Counted from the stretch's first letter, positions 16,427 through 25,571 are shown. The stretch is DNA of 37,937 nt from Agrobacterium arsenijevicii (GCA_000949895.1 JWIT01000034.1:1-37937), one strand, 5' to 3'. The notes: generated from the sequence alone by a model not told the origin. Translations and numbers: made by a program.

Positions 16427-18409
16427 ATGGCCAAACTGAAGATGTCGTCTTTTCCGTCCGCACGGTCGACCTTGCTTGCCTCCGTCGCATTGCTGGTTCT
16501 TATGCCGAACGCACAGGCATTCGAGCGCACTCAACCCGCAGGTCAGGGTTATGCCATTACGGTGCCGGAACCCGCCCAGAAATACCCGCTGCCGCTTTCC
16601 GACACCTATCGCAACCAGACCGGCAAGAATGCCAAGGGCGAAGACGTCCGCGCCTATGATGACCGCGACAATCCCGTCATCGAAATCCTGTCCGGTTTTA
16701 ATAGCATCTGGACGCTGGGCGATGAAAAATGGGCGGATGGCGGCGCCAATGGTGACGGTCCAAGTGATTTCAGCCATGTGAAGGCCGTCAATCCCGCTGT
16801 CTGGCAGGAGAACATGCGTTACGTGCTGTCCGTCACCGGCGAGAACCGCACCCCCGCCGCCGCCTTGAACGCCTATATGAAAGACCGCCGCTCGCAGGGT
16901 TACAGCATGATCGACGGCATGGGGCCGCTTGCTCCATGGTATCGCGAAGGCGCGGGCGCGACGACGACGATCAACCACACCCTGGCGGATTTCGATCCGA
17001 ACGAGGTCATCACCCGCAAGGAAGAAGACAAGGGCACCGAGGCCGGAGCGGCCGATTCCGAGCTGAAGGATGTCGTGGCCCTCATGAAGGTAATGCGTGG
17101 CCCGGAAGGCACGACGTCGCCAGCGAAATACTTCTATTCCACGCCGCGCCCATGGCGCATGAACGCCAAGGGCGAGGTGATAGAGACCGGCACCGAGACA
17201 ATCGGCGACCGCAAGTTTGAAACTTACGAAACCGATCCAGGCGTCGTTGTCCCCGCGCTCAAATATGCGCGCGAGAATCGTGGACGCGGCAAGGATGGCG
17301 GCTTTCCGAGCGGTCACACCAATGCCGCCTATCTCGCCGCTATCACTTACGCCTATGTCGTGCCGGAGCGGTTTTCCGAATTGCTGACTGCCGCTTCCGA
17401 GCTTGGCGAAAGCCGTATCGTTGCAGGGATGCATTCCCCAGTCGACGTGATCGGCGGCCGCATTACGGCCACCGCGATAGCCGCCGCTATTCTGCAGGAT
17501 CCGAAAAACGCCGATCTCAAGAAGGCCGCGCATGATGAATTGCAGGCCTATTTCGCAAAACGCTTGCCTGCGGGACAGTCACTGATCGACTTTGCCCATA
17601 GCGCGAAACCGGATGCCGACCCTTTTTCCGATGCTGCGACCAACAAGGCTGATTATCGCCGGCGTATGACCATTTCCTTCAGCCGCGACAAAACCACGGG
17701 CGATGCGCCGATGGTGGTGCCGAAGGGTGCCGAGGTGCTGCTGGAGACGCGCTTGCCTTACCTCGATGCTGCACAGCGGCGCGCCGTTCTGTTCTCCACC
17801 GGCATCGAGGCGGGTTATCCGCTGCTCGATGACAGCAATGGCTGGGGCCGGATCAATCTGGTTGCCGCCGCTGCCGGTTACGGTGCGTTTAACGGCGATG
17901 TCGACGTGACGATGGATGCGTCCGCTGGCGGGTTCAACGCCGCCGATCGCTGGACGAACGATATTGCCGGGGCAGGGCGTCTCGTCAAATCGGGCAGCGG
18001 TGCGCTCACGCTCGCTGGCGCCAACAGCTATAGCGGCGGTACGATCCTGCAGGATGGAACGCTCGTGGTTTCCTCCGCCGATGCGCTTGGCACAGGCGGC
18101 GTGCTGGTCTCCGGCGGTACGCTCTCGCTGAAGGGCGACCACGGCGGCGTCATCGGCGGCGATTATGCGCAGACGGGCGGCACGCTGGCGCTTGACCCGC
18201 AAAAGGCTCCGTTGCGGATCAAGGGCAATGCGACGCTTGACGGCGCAACCCTGCGGCTCGCCTTCGATGGCGCCGCACCGGCCGCTGGCACACGCTTCGA
18301 CCTGATCGCTGCGGATGGCCTCACCGGCACCTTTGCCATGATCGATGCGGGCAACGTGAAGGTGCGTCCGGTCTATACCGGCTCGGCTTTGTCCGTGGTG
18401 GTCGAATAG
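16427..18409 (+). CDS. Exported PAP2-family acid phosphatase with autotransporter-like repeat tail
   Basis: A 660-aa exported protein. A signal peptide covers about residues 1-31 (MPNAQA cleavage). The complete PAP2/vanadium-haloperoxidase-type phosphatase signature is present: K234-x6-R241-P242, P294-S-G-H297 and S329-R330-x5-H336-x3-D340. It should hydrolyse phosphomonoesters in the periplasm or at the surface. Residues about 515-560 (RLVKSGSGALTLAGANSYSG) match the autotransporter-associated beta-strand repeat, and the rest is beta-rich, yet no C-terminal barrel follows, since the protein stops soon after. ATG 16427 was chosen for AGGA 7 bases upstream and the signal peptide; longer in-frame starts give no sensible N-terminus. 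Phosphate-ester genes follow in the next two modules. Confidence 0.85.
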   Translation: MAKLKMSSFPSARSTLLASVALLVLMPNAQAFERTQPAGQGYAITVPEPAQKYPLPLSDTYRNQTGKNAKGEDVRAYDDRDNPVIEILSGFNSIWTLGDEKWADGGANGDGPSDFSHVKAVNPAVWQENMRYVLSVTGENRTPAAALNAYMKDRRSQGYSMIDGMGPLAPWYREGAGATTTINHTLADFDPNEVITRKEEDKGTEAGAADSELKDVVALMKVMRGPEGTTSPAKYFYSTPRPWRMNAKGEVIETGTETIGDRKFETYETDPGVVVPALKYARENRGRGKDGGFPSGHTNAAYLAAITYAYVVPERFSELLTAASELGESRIVAGMHSPVDVIGGRITATAIAAAILQDPKNADLKKAAHDELQAYFAKRLPAGQSLIDFAHSAKPDADPFSDAATNKADYRRRMTISFSRDKTTGDAPMVVPKGAEVLLETRLPYLDAAQRRAVLFSTGIEAGYPLLDDSNGWGRINLVAAAAGYGAFNGDVDVTMDASAGGFNAADRWTNDIAGAGRLVKSGSGALTLAGANSYSGGTILQDGTLVVSSADALGTGGVLVSGGTLSLKGDHGGVIGGDYAQTGGTLALDPQKAPLRIKGNATLDGATLRLAFDGAAPAAGTRFDLIAADGLTGTFAMIDAGNVKVRPVYTGSALSVVVE

Positions 18410-18428
18410 GCCGCGGCACTAGAGTTTT

Positions 18429-18456
18429 CCGGGCGCGGTTTAACCGCCGCGCCCGG
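18429..18456. terminator. Hairpin between convergent phosphatase and ROK genes
   Basis: CCGGGCGCGG (18429-18438) pairs perfectly with CCGCGCCCGG (18447-18456) over an 8-base loop. It lies 20 bases after the phosphatase stop and 8 before the ROK stop, so it could serve both strands. Confidence 0.65.
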
Positions 18457-18463
18457 CTGACCA

Positions 18464-19672
18464 TTACAGGAAATAACGGACCCTGAGCGGCAGCAAAGTG
18501 GCACCGAGAGCTGAGGGGTCGCCTTCGGTCTCGCTGAGGACCAGCGTCGCTTCCTTGGGGCCGACGCCGTAGCGGTGTTCGCGTTGCGACGGCATGTGCG
18601 CCCGTTCGATCATCATCTGACCCAGCGCGCGCGGCAATTGTCCACCGAAGACGATTGCCTGCGGATCGAGAACCGCGATCAGGCTCGCCACCAGCCGGTC
18701 CACCTGCGGCATGGTCTGGTCAAGCCATTCCTCGACGCCCGGCCAGACGGGATCGAAATGCTGATGGAGCGCTTCCACCGAATCTATCTCGCTCCCGTGT
18801 TTCTGCAGTGTCGCGATCAGATATTGCAGCGCCGGACGCTTATCGGATTCATCCGGGTTGAAGATGCCGCTGAATTCGCCGGCATTGCCGTGAAAACCGT
18901 GGAACGGCTGCCCGCCGAGAATGAGGCCGCCGCCGAAACCGTAATTGAAGGACAAATAGGCGAAGGTCTGGCACCACAGGCCGACGCCGCGAAGGCTTTC
19001 GCCGATTGCGCCGGTGGTTGCGTTGTTTTCAAGCCAGACGGGCAGACGGAACTTGTCTTCGAGTATCGGTTTCAGGTCCATCAGCGACCAGTCGCTTAAG
19101 GGTTCCGGCGCGTTGAACGCCCGGTCGTCGGAGACGAAGAATCCCGACATGGAAAAACCGAGACCGAGTAGCCGTTCACGCGGGATGCCGTGGGTTTTCA
19201 GCAATCGCTCCAGGGCAATTGACAGTGCGGTGAGTGTTTTCTCCCGGTCGGCAGGCTTCATCTCCAGTTTTTCTTCAACGACGACCACGCATCGAAAATC
19301 GGCGATGCAGATAATTGCGGTATCGGTGTTGATGGAAACACCGAGCGAATAGGCCGCCTCCGGGACCAGTTCGATAGTCGGGCTCGGCTGGCCGCGTGTT
19401 CCCTTGAGTGGCGCGCCCGTGCGCAAAAGCCCGCGCTCCAGCAGTCCCTCGATCAGCCGATGCACGGATTGCTGCGTCAGGTTCGTGTGGCCGGTGATTG
19501 TTGCGCGGGCAATGGGGCCGTGACGGCGAACGATATCGAGAATGAGGCGCTCATTCTCGCTGGCAAGCGGCTGGCGGTCGAAGGTCTGGCGCGGTGTCTG
19601 ATCGATGCTCATGGCCTTGGATAGCGGCTGCGCAAGGCCTTCGCAACTCGGGTCGCGCGCCAGGGAATGCAT
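18464..19672 (-). CDS. ROK-family transcriptional regulator
   Basis: A 402-aa repressor of the NagC/XylR (ROK) type. It has a winged helix-turn-helix at about residues 38-85 (ARATITGHTNLTQQSVHRLIEGLLERGLL) followed by the sugar-kinase-like ROK domain with GFGGGLILGGQ and HGNAGEFSG. The Cys-rich zinc motif of classical ROK kinases is absent, as in several ROK regulators. Start choice is uncertain: ATG 19672 (used here) and ATG 19612 both lack a good ribosome site, and the latter gives a more usual 18-residue lead to the HTH. It is divergent from the importer at 19758, with a strong palindrome between them, so it most likely represses that operon in response to a sugar or sugar phosphate. Confidence 0.87.
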   Translation of the reverse strand: MHSLARDPSCEGLAQPLSKAMSIDQTPRQTFDRQPLASENERLILDIVRRHGPIARATITGHTNLTQQSVHRLIEGLLERGLLRTGAPLKGTRGQPSPTIELVPEAAYSLGVSINTDTAIICIADFRCVVVVEEKLEMKPADREKTLTALSIALERLLKTHGIPRERLLGLGFSMSGFFVSDDRAFNAPEPLSDWSLMDLKPILEDKFRLPVWLENNATTGAIGESLRGVGLWCQTFAYLSFNYGFGGGLILGGQPFHGFHGNAGEFSGIFNPDESDKRPALQYLIATLQKHGSEIDSVEALHQHFDPVWPGVEEWLDQTMPQVDRLVASLIAVLDPQAIVFGGQLPRALGQMMIERAHMPSQREHRYGVGPKEATLVLSETEGDPSALGATLLPLRVRYFL

Positions 19673-19696
19673 TTTTCACTGGACTGTCATAAATAT

Positions 19697-19711
19697 TACA
19701 CTTAGAGTGTA
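19697..19711. promoter_or_regulatory. Palindrome TACACT-TAG-AGTGTA, likely ROK operator
   Basis: A perfect inverted repeat with 6-bp arms and a 3-base centre, in an AT-rich block (ATAAATATT on the left, TTAATAA on the right) within the 85-base gap between the divergent ROK and binding-protein genes. The symmetry extends imperfectly outward. It is the best operator candidate for the adjacent regulator. Confidence 0.6.
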
Positions 19712-19757
19712 TTAATAAGGGGCCAGACAACAACGGGTCCCCAGGAGGAACCATTCC

Positions 19758-20987
19758 ATGAGCATGAAATTTGTTGCGATCGCCGCGCTTGCGCTGGCGA
19801 CGACGGTAGCGCCTTGCCTTGCGGCAGATACCAACATGAAAAATCTCGACTTCGATCTGTCGAAGGTCACGCGCGAAAATTTCTATGATGTCGTCGTTCC
19901 CGCCGCCAAAGCGGAAGGCACGGTGACGATGTATAATTTCGCCGGCAGTTTCGCCGATACATGGAAGGAGCTGGTCACCCGTTTCGAGGCCAAATACGGC
20001 ATCAAGGTCGCCTATAGCGACGTGAACGGTGATCAGGCGAACCAGCAGCTCATCGCGGTACAGGCGGCGGGACAGGATTCGCCCGTCGATGCCTATTTCG
20101 CCGGCGGTGGCAGCTATCCGCTTTTGTCCGCCAAAGGCGTGGTCGGCAATATTCCGCTGACGAAGATCTTGCCCAACATGGCCAATTACAATCCGGTGCT
20201 CGCCGAGACCGTCTTCGGCAAGGCGCATGGCGGCAGTTTCCCTCTGGTGCATCTCAACCAGACGGCCCTCGGTTACGATTCCGCCTTCGTGAAAGCCGAA
20301 GACGTGCCGAAAAGCTTCGACGATCTGCTCGTCTGGGCTGAAAAGAACCCGAAGCGCCTTGGCGTCACCCTGCCAGCCAAGGGCGGCTCCGGCGGCGGCT
20401 TCATCTATTCGGTGGCGCTCAACTATCTGACCGGCGACTGCCGCAAGCAGCTTACCGATTATAACCAGACGCTGCAGCAGGCAGAAGACTGGGCGATGAC
20501 CTCCGAGTGCCTCACGCCCGTCTGGGATTATTATCGCCGCCTTCTTGCCGTGGCTGAACTGACCAACGGCAATGCCGACACGCTCAATCTGATCAATAAC
20601 CAGCAGCTTTACATGGGCACCGTCTGGGAAGATCAGGTCATGAGCTTCCTTGGCACCAAGCAGTTGCCTGACAGTTTCCGCGTGACGCTGCTGGAAAAAG
20701 GTCAGGTCGGCTCGGGTGATGCCATGTTCGTGCCGGCAAATGCCAAGAACGTCGCATCCGCTCTGCTTCTCATCGATATGGCGATGAGCAAGGAATTCCA
20801 GCTCTGGAAGCTGGAGAACAAGGCCTCGCGCTCCCCGCGCAGCGATGTCACCAACGACCTGATGCCGAAAGCCGTGCAGGAGCATGTTCTTCCGCAAAGC
20901 GTTTATCCGCGCCTGTCGCTCCCGGCTTTCTGGGACATGTCGACGGCTCTTGCCGATGCGCTCGATGAAAAAGTGCTCAACCAGTAA
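19758..20987 (+). CDS. ABC substrate-binding protein (PotD/Fbp-like)
   Basis: Periplasmic binding protein of 409 aa with a signal peptide (cleavage near residue 22, CLAA-D). The fold is the type-2 binding protein used by polyamine, iron, thiamine and organophosphate importers (NFAGSFADTWKELVTRFEAKYGIKV in the N-lobe). A GGAGGA site 8 bases before the ATG fixes the start. It begins the operon with ATPase, two permeases, a glycerophosphodiesterase and an IMPase-like enzyme, which points to a phosphodiester such as a glycerophospho-alcohol as ligand. It is followed by a large hairpin before the ATPase gene. Confidence 0.85.
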   Translation: MSMKFVAIAALALATTVAPCLAADTNMKNLDFDLSKVTRENFYDVVVPAAKAEGTVTMYNFAGSFADTWKELVTRFEAKYGIKVAYSDVNGDQANQQLIAVQAAGQDSPVDAYFAGGGSYPLLSAKGVVGNIPLTKILPNMANYNPVLAETVFGKAHGGSFPLVHLNQTALGYDSAFVKAEDVPKSFDDLLVWAEKNPKRLGVTLPAKGGSGGGFIYSVALNYLTGDCRKQLTDYNQTLQQAEDWAMTSECLTPVWDYYRRLLAVAELTNGNADTLNLINNQQLYMGTVWEDQVMSFLGTKQLPDSFRVTLLEKGQVGSGDAMFVPANAKNVASALLLIDMAMSKEFQLWKLENKASRSPRSDVTNDLMPKAVQEHVLPQSVYPRLSLPAFWDMSTALADALDEKVLNQ

Positions 20988-21001
20988 CGCCGTCCGGATC
21001 G

Positions 21002-21040
21002 CCCGGACCGTGTGGCCGCAAGTGGCCCGCACGGTCCGGG
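21002..21040 (+). terminator. Hairpin between binding-protein and ATPase genes
   Basis: CCCGGACCGTG (21002-21012) pairs perfectly with CACGGTCCGGG (21030-21040), and GGCC/GGCC inside (21014-21017 with 21024-21027) extends the stem. It sits 14 bases after the stop and before the next gene of the same operon, so it probably attenuates transcription or protects the binding-protein message. Confidence 0.65.
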
Positions 21041-21073
21041 GAACCTTGGTCGCAATTATGAGGGAGCTTCGCC

Positions 21074-22114
21074 ATGAGTGAACTTGAGATCAGCAATATC
21101 AGCAAGGATTACGGTTTGAGCCGGGCGCTTCATCCCGTTTCGATCACCGTCGAGCGCGGCGAATTCGTCACCATTCTCGGCCCCTCGGGCTGCGGCAAGT
21201 CCACGCTTTTGCGCATCCTGACGGGGATCAGCCAGCCTTCCGGCGGTGAAATCCGCCTTGGCGGCAAACGCATTGATCAGGCGCCGCCGGAAGCGCGCGA
21301 TATCGCGATGGTTTTCCAGTCCTATGCGCTGTTTCCGCATATGTCGGTCGCCAAAAATCTCGGTTTTGGCCTGAAGATGAAAAAGGTTCCGAAGGACGAG
21401 CGCACACGCCGCATCGCCCATGCGCTTGAAATTTGCAATCTTGCCGGTCTGGTGGATCGCATGCCGCGGCAATTGTCCGGCGGGCAGCAGCAGCGCGTGG
21501 CGCTGGCCCGCGCCATCGTCATGCAGCCGAGCCTGCTTTTGTTCGACGAGCCGCTCTCGAACCTCGACGCCAAGCTGCGCGATACGCTGCGCCATGAATT
21601 GACCGAACTTCACCGTCGCATCGGCGCGACCAGCCTTTATGTGACGCATGATCAGGCTGAGGCCATGGCGATGTCCGACCGGATCGTGGTCATGAATGCC
21701 GGTCGCGTTGTCGAGATCGGTACGCCGCTTGAACTTTACCGTGCGCCCAAACATGCCTTTACCGCCGGTTTTCTCGGCCAGACCAACCTTCTGCCTGTTG
21801 CGGCCGAGGGGACGCAGGCGCAATTGCCCTGGGGCCAGCCCGTGACGCTGGATGCGGCGGCTGCCGGCTCCGTCCAGATTTCGGTGCGTCCCGAGAATAT
21901 CGACATCTGTGCCAACGAGCGCGGTGTGGGCACGGTCTCATCCGTTTCCTTCATGGGTGCCAATGCGCTCTACACGGTCGAGATCGGCGGCCACCAGATC
22001 AAGGTCAGCCAGTCCGGTGCGGACAGTCTGATCGATGCCGGGCAAAGGGTTGCGCTGCAATTTCCCGGATCGGTGCATCTGCTCGCTGACAGAATTGTAG
22101 GGGAGGCGGCGTGA
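21074..22114 (+). CDS. ABC importer ATPase (PotA/UgpC type)
   Basis: A 346-aa ATPase with Walker A GPSGCGKST (36-44), signature LSGGQ (134-138), Walker B LLLFDEP (154-160), the H-loop YVTHDQ and a C-terminal TOBE domain (about 275-340). A GGGAG site precedes the ATG. Its TGA stop overlaps the ATG of the next permease (TGATG), so translation is coupled. It drives import through the two permeases encoded next. Confidence 0.92.
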   Translation: MSELEISNISKDYGLSRALHPVSITVERGEFVTILGPSGCGKSTLLRILTGISQPSGGEIRLGGKRIDQAPPEARDIAMVFQSYALFPHMSVAKNLGFGLKMKKVPKDERTRRIAHALEICNLAGLVDRMPRQLSGGQQQRVALARAIVMQPSLLLFDEPLSNLDAKLRDTLRHELTELHRRIGATSLYVTHDQAEAMAMSDRIVVMNAGRVVEIGTPLELYRAPKHAFTAGFLGQTNLLPVAAEGTQAQLPWGQPVTLDAAAAGSVQISVRPENIDICANERGVGTVSSVSFMGANALYTVEIGGHQIKVSQSGADSLIDAGQRVALQFPGSVHLLADRIVGEAA

Positions 22115-22968
22115 TGCGCGGGGTCCTTCGCGACAGACGCGCCCAGTTGCTTGTCCTCCTGGCTCCGGGGGTGGGTTATCTGCTGATCTTCTTCGGTGGG
22201 CCGTTGCTCTCGGCCCTGATTGGCAGCTTCAGGCAGGACGACGGCAGCTTCACGCTGATGTTCTACGAGCGGATTTTCACCCGTCCGTCGATGATCCGAG
22301 GCCTGACGACCTCCATCTATTACGGCGTAATGCCTGTCATCGTGTCGCTTGCGGCCTCGGTGCCGCTGGCGCTGCTGATCCGCAAGAGTTTTCTCGGGCG
22401 CAAGCTGTTCAGCGGCCTTTACAAGCTGCCGATGGCGGTGCCGGGCATCATCGTCGGCCTGATGGTGATCGTGGTTTTCGAAAGGGGCGGTTTTCTCGAT
22501 CGTCTCGTGGCACCGATAGGACTGCAACTGCCGAAACTGGTGCGCGACGACTGGGGCATCGGCGTCATTTTCGCCAGTGTCTGGAAGCAGATACCCTTCA
22601 TGACGCTGATCATCACCAGCGCCTTTGCCGCCATACCCGAGGATATCCGTTATGCCTCGCGCACGCTCGGCGCCTCGCGGCTGAAGACCTTTCTGTTCGT
22701 GGAGGTTCCGCTCGCCATGCCCGGCATCACCGCCGCCATCCTTCTCACCTTCATCGGCTCCATGGGCTCCTACGCCATTCCCGATATCGTCGGCCCGCCC
22801 ACGGCCCGGCCGCTTTCGGTTCTCATGGTCAAGGAGTTCAATCAGGGCCGCTTCAATCAGGTCTATGCCATGGGCATGGTGCTCAGCCTCTTCGCGGTCT
22901 CCGTCCTGCTTCTTTATTACTCCCTGACATCCCGCATCGGCCCCGGCCAAACCCGAGGAGACGCATGA
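22114..22968 (+). CDS. ABC permease (PotB-like)
   Basis: Inner-membrane permease of 284 aa with six membrane helices and a BPD transport domain. The ATPase-docking loop reads YASRTLGASRLKTFLFVEVPLAMPG. ATG 22114 was chosen because GGGAGG stands 7 bases upstream and the codon overlaps the ATPase stop; the GTG at 22111 is one codon earlier. It pairs with the next permease to form the channel. Confidence 0.88.
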   Translation: MRGVLRDRRAQLLVLLAPGVGYLLIFFGGPLLSALIGSFRQDDGSFTLMFYERIFTRPSMIRGLTTSIYYGVMPVIVSLAASVPLALLIRKSFLGRKLFSGLYKLPMAVPGIIVGLMVIVVFERGGFLDRLVAPIGLQLPKLVRDDWGIGVIFASVWKQIPFMTLIITSAFAAIPEDIRYASRTLGASRLKTFLFVEVPLAMPGITAAILLTFIGSMGSYAIPDIVGPPTARPLSVLMVKEFNQGRFNQVYAMGMVLSLFAVSVLLLYYSLTSRIGPGQTRGDA

Positions 22969-23831
22969 TGAGCGCCATTGCCCTCGAACCCGCCACCACG
23001 CCCCGCCGCCGCGCATTTACGCCGGAGGATCGCATCTTCGTCTCCATCGGGCTATATACCGCGCTGGCGCTCGCCATCGCCGTGCCGCTGGCGCTGATGT
23101 TCCTGTGGAGCATCGCCGATGGCTGGAAGCCGCCGCTGGTTGTGCCCAAGGATTATACGACCGCGCGCTGGGCAAGCATTCTGGCGGATGAAAACCTCAT
23201 CCGGGCGGCGATCAACAGCATCTTCATCGCCATCGTCGTGACCTTCTCGACGGCGGCGATTGCCCTGCCAACAGCATGGGCCATGGCCCGTTTTCCCTTC
23301 CGGCTGAAGCGGCTGGTGGAAATCTTCATTCTGGCCCCCATCATCATTCCGGGGCTGGTTGTCGCCGTTGGCATCGGTCAGGTGTTTCTTCTGTTCGGTC
23401 TCGCCTATTCGGTAACCGGGGTCATCCTCGTGCAGATCGTCGGCACGCTTCCGCTGATGATCAGGCTGATGACGGCGACGCTGGAGACCATTCCCGACGA
23501 CCTGATCCATGCCGCGCGCTCGCTCGGCGCAGGAACGGTCGGCATCGTCATCCACATCATCCTGCCGCTTGCGGTGCCGGGCCAGTTGGCCGGTGGCCTG
23601 ATGTCCTTCATCGGCAGCTTCGAGGAATTCGACAAGTCCTTCATCGTCGGCGCACCTGTCGTGCAGACGCTGCCGATCAAGCTCTACATGTATCTCGATC
23701 CCTATTCGATGCAGATCCCGCTCGCCTCCATCGTCTCCTTCATCCTGCTTCTTCCCGCACTCGTCGTTTTCATCATCGCCGGCCGCATTCTGCGCGACGA
23801 CCTGATGGCGGCGGGCATGGGGAAAATCTGA
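22965..23831 (+). CDS. ABC permease (PotC-like)
   Basis: Second inner-membrane permease, 288 aa, six helices, with a docking loop at HAARSLGAGTVGIVIHIILPLAVPG. It overlaps the previous gene by ATGA; an ATG at 22968 is an equally good start given GAGGAG a few bases upstream. After its stop there are 47 bases to the glycerophosphodiesterase gene. Confidence 0.88.
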   Translation: MMSAIALEPATTPRRRAFTPEDRIFVSIGLYTALALAIAVPLALMFLWSIADGWKPPLVVPKDYTTARWASILADENLIRAAINSIFIAIVVTFSTAAIALPTAWAMARFPFRLKRLVEIFILAPIIIPGLVVAVGIGQVFLLFGLAYSVTGVILVQIVGTLPLMIRLMTATLETIPDDLIHAARSLGAGTVGIVIHIILPLAVPGQLAGGLMSFIGSFEEFDKSFIVGAPVVQTLPIKLYMYLDPYSMQIPLASIVSFILLLPALVVFIIAGRILRDDLMAAGMGKI

Positions 23832-23878
23832 TCCGGGCAGCTAATCCCCGGTAATCGCAACGTCCGAAAGTGAAAAAA

Positions 23879-24775
23879 ATGCCTCAAACCCTTGCAGCCT
23901 CCCGAAAAGTCTCCAATCCGTGCGACGTTCTCGCCCTTTGCGCGCGCGACAACCCCTCCATCCTCACCATCGCCCATCGCGGTTTCTGGACCGCGACCGC
24001 CGAAAACTCGCTGGCTTCCATCCGTGCGGCCATTGCTGCCGGCGTGGAGATGATCGAGATCGACACGCAGGCGACTGCGGATGGCAGGCTGGTCGTCATT
24101 CACGACGAGACGCTTGACCGCACGACGACGGGCAAGGGCACCGTAAGCGCCTTGCCTTTCGAGGTGGTCCGTTCCGCCATGCTCAAATTCGGCGCTGGCG
24201 GTGACGCCGCTGAAATTACCGACGAATGCGTGCCGACACTTGAAGAAGTGCTTGAAGAGGCGCGTGGCAAGATTACCGTCAACATCGACACCAAGTTCAC
24301 GCGCGATCTGCCGCAGGTCATGGAAACCGTGCTACGGCTTGGCGTTGAGGATCAGGTGCTGGTGAAAACCGATATCGATCCTGAAGCCGCGCATTTCGAT
24401 GTGCTGGATGCCGACTGGTTCGGGAAAATTCCGCATATGCCGATGTTCCGGGTGCGCCACGGCCATTTCGCCGAGGACCTGCGTCGCATCGAGGCGCTGC
24501 GTGCGCCGATGGTCGAAGTGAAGTTTACCGATATTGCAGACCTTGCCGAAGGCCGCGCGGAGCTGGAGCGTCAGAATATCCGGCTGTGGATCAACTCGCT
24601 CGATGTTTCCCATTGCCTCGATTTCAACGACACGCGCGCGCTTGCCGATGCCGAAGGTGTGTGGGGTGCACTGGCGCAGGCCGGCGTCGGTGCAATCCAG
24701 ACGGACGAAGTCGAGGCATTCAAGGGCTGGCTGAAGGCGGATGCCGGTGAAACGGGCAGGCCATGGACGCGATGA
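23879..24775 (+). CDS. Glycerophosphodiester phosphodiesterase (GDPD family)
   Basis: A cytoplasmic TIM-barrel enzyme of 298 aa that hydrolyses glycerophosphodiesters to an alcohol and glycerol 3-phosphate, as UgpQ does. Active-site residues are visible: H33-R34, E42-N43, E60 and D62 (EIDTQ), and H75-D76 in VVIHDETLDRTT. There is no signal peptide, so it acts after import. I chose ATG 23879; a GTG at 23870 is in frame three codons upstream, and neither has a strong ribosome site. It is located directly behind the importer and overlaps the next gene, which strongly suggests that the importer brings in its substrate. Some family members release glycerol and a phosphorylated alcohol instead, which would suit the IMPase-like neighbour. 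Confidence 0.88.
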   Translation: MPQTLAASRKVSNPCDVLALCARDNPSILTIAHRGFWTATAENSLASIRAAIAAGVEMIEIDTQATADGRLVVIHDETLDRTTTGKGTVSALPFEVVRSAMLKFGAGGDAAEITDECVPTLEEVLEEARGKITVNIDTKFTRDLPQVMETVLRLGVEDQVLVKTDIDPEAAHFDVLDADWFGKIPHMPMFRVRHGHFAEDLRRIEALRAPMVEVKFTDIADLAEGRAELERQNIRLWINSLDVSHCLDFNDTRALADAEGVWGALAQAGVGAIQTDEVEAFKGWLKADAGETGRPWTR

Positions 24776-25557
24776 ACCAACGTCTCGACCGCGCCACCGC
24801 CATCATCGAGGAAGCGATGGGCCTTGCCCTTCGCTTTTTCGAGGCGCGCGGCAGCATCGCCACCCGGGCGAAGGGTTTTCAGGATTTCGTCTCCGAGGCG
24901 GACACTACAGTCGAAAGACTGGTGCGGGACCGTCTGGCGGCGGAGTTTCCCGGCGAAACCGTTCTCGGCGAGGAAATGGGCGGGGTGGCCGATGACGCCT
25001 ACTGGATCATCGATCCCATCGACGGCACCGCAAATTTCCTGCGCGGCTCACCGCTCTGGGGCATTTCGCTGGGCTTTGTACGTAACGGTCGCCCGGAACT
25101 CGGCGTTGTCGCCATGCCGGTCTTCAAGGAGATCTATTCCGCCGCCGAAGGCACCGGGCTGCTGCTGAACGGCAAACCGCTTGCGCGCAACGTTCCGTTC
25201 GCGGAGGTGCAGGTGATGTCGCTTGGCGACAGCGCCTCTGCCGATGCGGAAGAAGTGGCGGCGCTCAATGTCGGGCTCCGGCATGCAGGCTGGGTGGTGG
25301 AATCCATCCGCTCGACATCGATCGGGCTCACCTTTGCGGCACGCGGCATCTTCGACGGCCATCTGCAAAAGCTGACGACTATGTGGGATATCGCCGGTGG
25401 CGTCGTTCTCGCAAGGGAAGCGGGCCTGGACGTGCGGATCGGAACGCGCGGCGAAACCGGCATCCCCTGGGTTGCCGCCGCAACGCCCGCATTGATGGCG
25501 GCGACGGAGAAGCTCTGGCCGGAAATCGTGGAGAAGATGCCGGCTGAGCCTGCGTGA
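24763..25557 (+). CDS. Inositol-monophosphatase-family phosphatase
   Basis: A 264-aa Mg-dependent, Li-sensitive-type phosphatase of the IMPase/CysQ/HisN superfamily. Metal ligands are visible: E70 in GEE, D84-P-I-D87-G-T in IIDPIDGTANF, and W208-D209 in the WDIAGG motif. Substrate could be inositol 1-phosphate, another sugar phosphate, glycerol phosphate or histidinol phosphate. The start overlaps the GDPD gene; ATG 24772 gives an exact ATGA overlap and is an alternative. Coupled to GDPD, it would dephosphorylate the phospho-alcohol released from the imported diester, for instance inositol phosphate to inositol. The specificity is inferred from context. Confidence 0.87.
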   Translation: MDAMNQRLDRATAIIEEAMGLALRFFEARGSIATRAKGFQDFVSEADTTVERLVRDRLAAEFPGETVLGEEMGGVADDAYWIIDPIDGTANFLRGSPLWGISLGFVRNGRPELGVVAMPVFKEIYSAAEGTGLLLNGKPLARNVPFAEVQVMSLGDSASADAEEVAALNVGLRHAGWVVESIRSTSIGLTFAARGIFDGHLQKLTTMWDIAGGVVLAREAGLDVRIGTRGETGIPWVAAATPALMAATEKLWPEIVEKMPAEPA

Positions 25558-25571
25558 ATCTTCTGTGAAAA

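Noticed and set aside
19551..21032. Minus-strand frame of 493 codons opposite the binding-protein gene
   Set aside because: It is a shadow of the 19758-20987 gene and also overlaps the start of the ROK gene; no recognisable domain.
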